64,000 nt of DNA, taken from the NCBI GenBank assembly GCA_021234155.1, contig JAJEKV010000036.1, positions 9,559,426 to 9,623,425 on the forward strand, in the 5' to 3' direction. Every line of letters starts with the position of its first letter. The first letter of the stretch is position 1. Shown piece by piece: positions 58,673-64,000 of the stretch. This DNA comes from Isoetes taiwanensis (lineage: Eukaryota > Streptophyta > Lycopodiopsida > Isoetales > Isoetaceae). Under the pieces are notes generated by a model, which was not told the DNA's origin, searched no databases, and was given only the letters and a program-made list of their open reading frames with translations. A program made the translations under genes and the position numbers.

Positions 58673-58829
58673 TCCATGCCGCTTCTATTTTGCTTCAATG
58701 AGAAGTTCTATCTTTAGTTATGTATCAAGAAATTACTTATGTATAGATTGTATCAAAGAAATTATCAATAAAAATTATCACACGAAGCTTTCTGAAGAAA
58801 AGACGCGAAGAAGTAACGGTCCTTTTTCC

Positions 58830-58892
58830 TCACACGACGCCGAAGTAACGGCCGATTTTTCCTGACCCACGGCATCCTTCGGCGTCGTGTGA
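58830..58892. repeat. Palindrome P5 with partial duplicate
   Basis: TCACACGACGCCGAAG pairs perfectly with CTTCGGCGTCGTGTGA (16 bp). A degraded extra left arm (TCACACGAAGC) and the words GAAGTAACGG occur just before, from 58779. Confidence 0.92.
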
Positions 58893-58919
58893 CTCAAGCT
58901 ACTACGAAATCCCCTCATT

Positions 58920-58931
58920 TATAAATAGAAG
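58920..58931 (+). promoter_or_regulatory. TATA box TATAAATAGAAG
   Basis: 28 bp after P5 and 110 bp before ATG 59030. Confidence 0.75.
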
Positions 58932-59029
58932 ACTTTCTATCTTGCCTTCGACCTCCGATCCTCTTCCGCCTTCCCTTCTTACGCTCATCTTCTCCCCCTT
59001 CCGCCTTCCGCCTTCCGCCTTCTCCTCCG

Positions 59030-59384
59030 ATGGCATCTTCATCCTCCTCCGACGTAAGCGGGCCCCCGGAATCCAGCGGACATCACCCTTTGCTTTGTGG
59101 TGATGAAGAGATTCAAGGAGGTTCACGACGCAACGTACCGTCTCGCCGTGAAAGATGGGCGGTGGGCGAGTTAGAATTCACTAGGGGCTGCCGCATGGCC
59201 GAGACCTTGAGCTCGCAGCAACATTAACCAGTGCACCGAGAGGCCAATAGCCCAGTAGGGTCGGCGATTTTAACCGCACACAATATTTCGCAGCGCTAGA
59301 AGATATGGAGAAGAAGCTTCGAAGCCGCGGGAGGATGAGAACGCAGCTTTACGGCTTCAGCTACAGGATCATGAAGATCCGTAG
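59030..59384 (+). pseudogene. MASSSSS coiled-coil protein, copy 2
   Basis: Paralogue of the gene at 58105. It opens MASSSSSDVSGPPESS, and after a one-base shift reads VVMKRFKEVHD. The distal part again encodes EDMEKKLR and, near the stop at 59382-59384, QDHEDP. The leader CTTCCGCCTTCCGCCTTC is expanded. Frame breaks fall at about 59085, 59170 and 59330. Confidence 0.58.
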
Positions 59385-59469
59385 CCATTGTATATATATT
59401 TTTTTGTTTCAAAGAAAAATTTGCTCTATTTCTTGCTTCTATCTGTTCTCTTGTTTTGTTTTATTAAAA

Positions 59470-59536
59470 GATCACCGACGCCAAAATGCCATTCTTGCAA
59501 TTAGGTAGCAATCAATGGATTTCGCGTCGTATGATC
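59470..59536. repeat. Palindrome P6
   Basis: Arms GATCACCGACGCC and TTCGCGTCGTATGATC; loop homologous to P4. Confidence 0.88.
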
Positions 59537-59770
59537 TCCACCGTTGTATGTATAAATTCATAATTTATTAATGGAAAAGTGTATGTAACACAAATATCTA
59601 GCTAGATTATGTGATATAACTTGCAGGTAAATGCGAATTTGCATGTGGATGACAACGTCTATTCACATACGTGGCTTGTGGATGACAACGTCATGCCAAG
59701 GACGTGGCATCGCTGCCACAATAAGTGGTCTTTTGTATGCGGCGCATACAAGATGCGGCTAGGATATGAC

Positions 59771-59837
59771 GGATCCCATGATGCGAACATAGGCTACCGT
59801 TGCCTAATTGCATGCCATAATTTCGCCTCGTAGGATT
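59771..59837. repeat. Palindrome P7, degenerate
   Basis: GGATCCCATGATGCGAA and TTCGCCTCGTAGGATT keep the arm pattern with four or five changes. Found by spacing and arm similarity. The 240 bp before it (59540-59770) hold no recognised gene. Confidence 0.6.
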
Positions 59838-59892
59838 ATTACACAACTTTATCGGTACTCGCAACCGTAGATTCCAACGTATCTCTAGTTTC

Positions 59893-59900
59893 TATATAAA
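59893..59900 (+). promoter_or_regulatory. TATA box TATATAAA
   Basis: 98 bp upstream of ATG 59991. Confidence 0.65.
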
Positions 59901-59990
59901 ACGTCGGAGGCCTTTGTCTTCTCCTATCCGCCATCTTCGTTTCTACCACATCCGCCCTCGACCATCACTCCTGTTCTCCCATCACTTTCA

Positions 59991-60420
59991 ATGGCCTCCA
60001 GCTCGGTTCCATCCCTCGCCGAGATCTTGTCTCAAGTTTTGGTCAAGGAAATTCAGAACATTCGGCGGAGGAGGAACGGATCCGCCTTCTAAAAAGAAAA
60101 GAATGATGAAGACGCCGCCAAGCTGGTTCTTGGCAGAGGAAAAGGCCGCCTTCTACGGGAGGTGATTTTAGTCGCGACAATCAGCGGGCTGCCTTAGACC
60201 GCGAATTGCGCGCCACGCGAGATATAACCTCCAAGAGGGCTTAGGGCCGCAATCGGCGGGAGAGGCTGCCCGAGCCCAACTTCGATGAGCGGGAAGATAA
60301 GGTTGCGGAATATGAGAACGTGGTTTGCAAGGGCGGGCAATCATGTTGGAGGAGCAGAAAAAAATTATCAACGCCCTCCGGGGAAGAGCTTGCCCGGCGA
60401 TCATAGGCATCGGGCTCCTC
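59991..60420 (+). pseudogene. Small charged helical protein, unknown
   Basis: It starts MASSSVPSLAEILSQVLVKE, then a charged helix-prone region (EERIRLLKRKE in another frame) and a later MLEEQKKIINALRGR. The opening MASSS and the TATA spacing match the neighbouring family, but the rest is not clearly homologous. Several frame breaks. Confidence 0.45.
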
Positions 60421-60554
60421 CTAGAGGGGCGTTTTTTTTTTATGTTTGTAATTGGTTTTATTTTTCAATGGGAAAAGTTTTTTTGACAAATGTACCAGAA
60501 TATTACGTTTCCTATTTTTAATTTTCAATATCCGTAGTAGAGAATGACAAGACG

Positions 60555-60618
60555 GATCACACGGCGAAACCCTTCATAGGGTTTTAAAGCTCGTGTCTGA
60601 TTTCAGCGTGGTGTGATA
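60555..60618. repeat. Palindrome P8
   Basis: Arms GATCACACGGCGAA and CAGCGTGGTGTGATA, with a covarying-looking G for A in the left arm. Confidence 0.82.
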
Positions 60619-60754
60619 TACGATGTAGTTAGAATAGTTATTAATGTGTTCCAAATGACGGTACCATTAATGTGTTCTAGCGGACAACCGAAAGAATCCC
60701 TCGACACGTCGCGCGAAGAAATGAAAGTGTGTTTAATATGTTCAAGCTAATATG

Positions 60755-60760
60755 TATAAA
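60755..60760 (+). promoter_or_regulatory. TATA box TATAAA
   Basis: 91 bp upstream of ATG 60846. Confidence 0.6.
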
Positions 60761-60845
60761 TTGAGGTCCTTGCATGTGCTCCTTCCGCGGTTAGAGTCTT
60801 TGCTCCTCACTTCTATAATCTTAACGTCCCTCCCATTTGTCATCT

Positions 60846-61310
60846 ATGGCCTCCACATCCTCAACCGATAATGGAAAAACGAAGAGGATAGAACTCCCTT
60901 CCGACATAGTGTTGGGTGTTCTAATGAAGAGGTTGAAGGAGCAAGATGATCTTCTAAAGGAAAACGCCAAGCACAATTCAAGCGAAAAGAAGAAGAGAAT
61001 GAATTCAACCTTCTCATGCTTCGTAGCCGAGAGAGGCAAATCAGCGGTTGAATAGAAGGTCGGACGGATGACATGCCCCAACAACCTGCGACGAGGTGGT
61101 TATGACGGCAACGAGGATGCTAATTCAGTGCGTAAGAACACGCGTTGTGCTATTGGGACGAGCGGGACATGTACAAAGAGATGGTGGACAGATTGGAGGA
61201 ACGTTTGGATAGGGTGATTGCTCGCTTTGAGGGGAAGAGATGAAGACGAAGACGCGAGGGCGGAGCTGATGATGATGATGAAGATAATGAAGAAGAGCTC
61301 GCGACTAAAG
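60846..61310 (+). pseudogene. MAST coiled-coil protein, divergent paralogue
   Basis: The first 69 codons are open: MASTSSTDNGKTKRIELPSD, then IVLGVLMKRLKEQDDLLKEN. LMKRLKEQDD aligns with VMKRFKEIHD of the other copies. After a stop the other frames encode YKEMVDRLEERLDRVIARFE and an acidic run (DDDDEDNEEE), which would give a tail unlike copies 1 and 2. The 3' end is uncertain. Confidence 0.55.
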
Positions 61311-61401
61311 CAACAATGAGTCGTTGTATTTTGTTTTTCAATGTAACATCTTTCACAACTTTAATCAAAAGTAACCCTTTTTATTATTATCTTGTAAAGC
61401 T

Positions 61402-61465
61402 TCACACGGCGCGAAGCCACATAAATGCAAGCAATAGCGAACTCCATTTGTTAGCGCCGTGATGA
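61402..61465. repeat. Palindrome P9
   Basis: TCACACGGCGCGAAG at left; right arm TTAGCGCCGTGATGA shortened. Confidence 0.8.
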
Positions 61466-61474
61466 TACTAAATA

Positions 61475-61542
61475 AGATCACGGCGGCCGAAGCTACAGGT
61501 TATTAAAACAAGGTTGGAGGCAAGTACTTCGCGTCGTGTGAA
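61475..61542. repeat. Palindrome P10
   Basis: GATCACGGCGGCCGAAGC and CTTCGCGTCGTGTGAAC. It lies only 10 bp after P9, giving a doubled site at the island's edge. Confidence 0.85.
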
Positions 61543-61739
61543 CATGCTACACATTACAAGTATACTTTACCGATTCTTTGTCTCTTAGATCTCCACTGTT
61601 GCGATGCTAGTGGGGCCCTAGAATTTTGCCAAGCAACTTTCCGTTTTCTCTTCACATTATGCCAATGGTGTTTTTACGACTTACGGGTTGCTCCTTAAAG
61701 CGACCTTCTTGTCGTGTTTAGCCATCGCCCTTCTATAAA

Positions 61740-62757
61740 ACCACTCGTCATCTGTCTTAGAGGGTTGGTTCCCACATTTCCACCCCTCTTTGAGTGTTAC
61801 GATGAAAGGCTATTTTAGCTTGTTTATCGACTTCTCCATGCCTTGTGCACTCCACCTTTGCTAGGCTTCCATACTTCCTAAAAACCAAGGTGCATGAGCC
61901 CAAAAGATGTGCAAGTAGTGCGTGACTTCACTCTCTCCCCATGCGTCTATGAAAGCTTTAATAAATTTGTTATTAAACACTTGCACGAACATTTACGCAT
62001 CTTCTCTTGTGAGGTCCATTCTCACGAATGTATGGGAACAATTCGCACAATGCATCCCATGCTTTTTTTTTCCTCAATGCCGAACGAGCGCCATGCATGC
62101 GGTCCTGCTCCGCATCAACCAGCAATTTTCCAAATTCATAGACCTTTTCTCCCATCCGGTTTCCGTTGAGCCTCTCTATGATTCTTTATGAAGCGTCGAG
62201 CTTTCATCCCTCCAATTGACACCTTTACGAGGCACACTTGTTCTTCCCGCCCGTTTCTCATCGAGCTCTAATCTTACATTGCCACCATGCAAACCTCGCT
62301 CGATAGAACATGTTCAACTCTACGAATTCCTTCCTCTCTTCTCTTCTTGTGCGAAATGTTCCACACGAATCTGCAGCTCAAAAATATCATCTTGTCGATG
62401 ATTCTCACAAAGCCGCAAAAAGTGCGAGATATGAACCCTCTCTAATGGAATGGGGAAAATGCCATGGAACTTGGGATCTTGTTCTCCTCTATTAGGAGCA
62501 TTTGCTTGGTTAAGGGACAAGGTTGAAACAGATCTTCCCCAAGACTTGACTTCCTTGCATGATTGCAGTACAGACAACTTTTGCATGTTCCTTGTCCTCC
62601 TCCACTTATGTTGTACATTGCTTTCTCAGTTTTTAAATCAGACGCCAAGTGAAAAATCACTTTGTAAGATCCATAGTGATCTACTTGCAATTTTTCCCCT
62701 CCCTCGAATCTAGATATTAGACTCGAGATGTCAGTTTGATTGAACACCCATTTCAAA
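61740..62757 (-). pseudogene. Unknown gene, frameshifted; zinc-knuckle-like CX2C and THYLH motif
   Basis: The minus strand reads, in order, KWVFNQTDISSLISRFEGGE, CKSCLYCNHARKS, FPIPLERVHISHFLRLCENH, MGEKVYEFGKLLVDAEQDRM, and SEVTHYLHIFWAHAPWFL with KYGSLAKVE in the next frame. The last block ('TxYxHxxxxHxPxFLxxYGSL') is reminiscent of uncharacterised repeat-encoded proteins in other eukaryotes. The 5' end is cut by the flank of the retroposon insertion site. It may be a transposon gene; function unknown. At least four frame breaks. Confidence 0.45.
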
Positions 62758-62770
62758 ACCTCGTGGGTTT

Positions 62771-62777
62771 CTTTCTG

Positions 62778-62783
<6 letters not shown>
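62771..62783. repeat. Left target duplication CTTTCTGAACTTT
   Basis: Matches 63938-63950. Confidence 0.85.

Positions 62784-62812
<29 letters not shown>
62782..62812 (-). repeat. Poly(A) tail of the retroposon (poly-T on plus)
   Basis: About 31 T on the plus strand. Exact length ambiguous because the target duplication ends in T. Confidence 0.9.
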
Positions 62813-63937
62813 AAGGTAAGAATTTTTTGTATTGAACAGATTGGAAGAATTACAATACAAAGATCCCTCATGGATCAGATATGAATAAAGTACAAAGGAT
62901 CCCTCATGGATCTGAATCATGTCTGCAGCTATAGTACTCATACGGCTCTCACAACCTCTTCTTCTATCCAACTAATACTACAGTATGAACATCTTCTTAG
63001 CTAAATAGAATACTACAGGAGTTAATTCCGCATTTTCCACAAGTTGTAGACAAATCTTGAGTGCTTCAAGAACCTCTTGCAAATTTAGAAATGCAGAGAA
63101 AAGAGACAAAGGGTAACCTGAACAATCTCCCGCACTGCTCAGAGAGGCTAAAATGCTTCGAACTATAATCCAGTTCTGCAGTTTTGCTACCAAATGTGAG
63201 ATTGAAATGAGATGCTGCATTGTCGGGAAGTGCCAGTCGGCCAACCTGCAATAGGCTAGACACACACAGCCCACCACCAAAAAACCCCCCTAATGTTTGG
63301 CTCATGATATCTGGTCTTGATATGGAAGCGTCTTCACCCGACACCAACAAACTCCTAGCTCGGCAATATCAAACAATCCGACATCCTGTTTTAAAACTGT
63401 AAAATTGTGACCAAGAACTTACACTGGCTCTTTCCAAGAAAACATCCCTAAATCTTCCCGCTAGCAAGAAAGAGCAAGAGGAGGGGAAAAAAACCATCTG
63501 ATCAGAGGATCCATCTAAAAAGACTGCCTAAGAAGACCCGAAACTGCTTTCTTTCTAATTCCTGCTAATTCCTGCTTAAATCTGCTTCACCTTATAGGCT
63601 CCACGCCCTTTCAGTGTGATTTGCTTAAACAAAATCATCATTCTTGTTAAAAGACTGAAAGCAAAAGGCCACGTTAGTGGCTTACCAACACAAACCAGAA
63701 AGACCGCCTTGAAGCTGCTTCTGAATCAAAATCTGCAAATTCTTTCAAGAAAGAAACCCCATGGCCATTGGCAAACCCCACTAGCATCAGATTAGGGATT
63801 AGGTATGCGCAAGGATGGAAGAACATGTTGATCTTAGGTCGCCGAGGAGAAAGAGGGCGGCCTCCTCCCCCTGTTGCCGCCCTAGCCGCAGGCGCAGGCG
63901 CTCCGCCAAGAAACCATTTCCTCTTCTTCATAAATTC
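62784..63937 (-). mobile_element. Poly(A) retroposon, 1.15 kb, with target duplication
   Basis: On the minus strand it starts GAATTTATGAAGAAGAGG and ends ACAAAAAATTCTTACCTTC followed by about 31 A. CTTTCTGAACTTT flanks it at 62771-62783 and 63938-63950. The 3' end resembles plant L1 tails. An open frame near its 5' end (MKKRKWFLGGAPAPAARAAT, 63674-63931) has no known motif, and there is no reverse transcriptase. A non-autonomous LINE derivative or a processed copy of an unknown RNA. Confidence 0.85.
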
Positions 63938-63950
63938 CTTTCTGAACTTT
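63938..63950. repeat. Right target duplication CTTTCTGAACTTT
   Basis: Matches 62771-62783. Confidence 0.85.
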
Positions 63951-64000
63951 AAAGAGACCTAACCACCAGGTGTCATCTTCAGATTGACATGAGAACCATT

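Noticed and set aside
53957-61542. The palindromes as a CRISPR array or as ordinary MITEs
   Set aside because: Copies are separated by whole genes, not short spacers. No consistent target duplications were seen and loops are unrelated, so a MITE family is possible but less supported.

Overview
The window reads as nuclear DNA of a land plant with a large, transposon-rich genome. Host-derived exons are plant-like (a PDF1A peptide deformylase, an RFC3-type clamp loader subunit, an OSCA/ERD4-type channel), and the mobile elements are plant types (L1-like LINE, MULE, PIF/Harbinger, Ty3-type gag with a 'TGGTATCAGAGC' primer site). One exon looks like an MSP/ASH domain of a flagellar protein. If real, that points to a plant with swimming sperm (bryophyte, lycophyte, fern or cycad). 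No intact ordinary host gene was identified.

Layout. 1-5.4 kb: a decayed pogo-type transposase with a spliced tail and, convergent with it, a small spliced minus-strand gene. 6.0-6.6 kb: a degenerate reading frame of unknown function. 7.9-8.3 kb: a perfect MULE-type MITE with 9-bp target duplication. 8.3-8.75 kb: two truncated LTR ends, each followed by a primer-binding site. 8.75-27.3 kb: a tandem array on the minus strand, LTR-gag-LTR-gag-LTR-gag-LTR-gag-LTR, with five 2.6-kb LTRs and four 1.4-kb internal regions that encode only gag. 27.8-43.1 kb: three elements nested in one another. A LINE was split by an 11.9-kb two-gene MULE, which was itself split by a 3.5-kb PIF/Harbinger-like element carrying exons of at least three unrelated host genes. 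Both junctions show exact target duplications, and removing the insert restores the interrupted reading frame in each case.

43-53.3 kb is mostly gene-poor: clustered small tandem duplications with a second 9-bp-TSD MITE, a flagellar-type exon, a pyrimidine tract, two simple repeats (one forming heat-shock-element-like arrays), a tRNA-like pol III promoter and a pair of 0.46-kb direct repeats.

53.3-61.6 kb is the most unusual part: a CpG-rich island of small genes punctuated by about ten copies of a 64-70-bp palindrome with arms close to TCACACGACGCGAAG. The island includes a divergent histone H3-like gene and a family of small coiled-coil proteins, several starting MASSSS, each with its own TATA box about 90-110 bp upstream. 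Short genes separated by a shared hairpin recall the gene punctuation of giant DNA viruses, so an endogenised virus fragment is one hypothesis. A host tandem gene family with a novel 3'-end palindrome is the alternative. 61.7-62.8 kb holds a degenerate minus-strand gene of unknown family, and 62.8-63.9 kb a complete poly(A) retroposon with a 13-bp target duplication.

Caution: differences between the tandem LTR/gag copies cluster at CAG/CTG/CCG trinucleotides and look like base-calling errors at methylated CHG sites, not mutations. Many frameshifts in this window, including those in the palindrome island, may therefore be technical.
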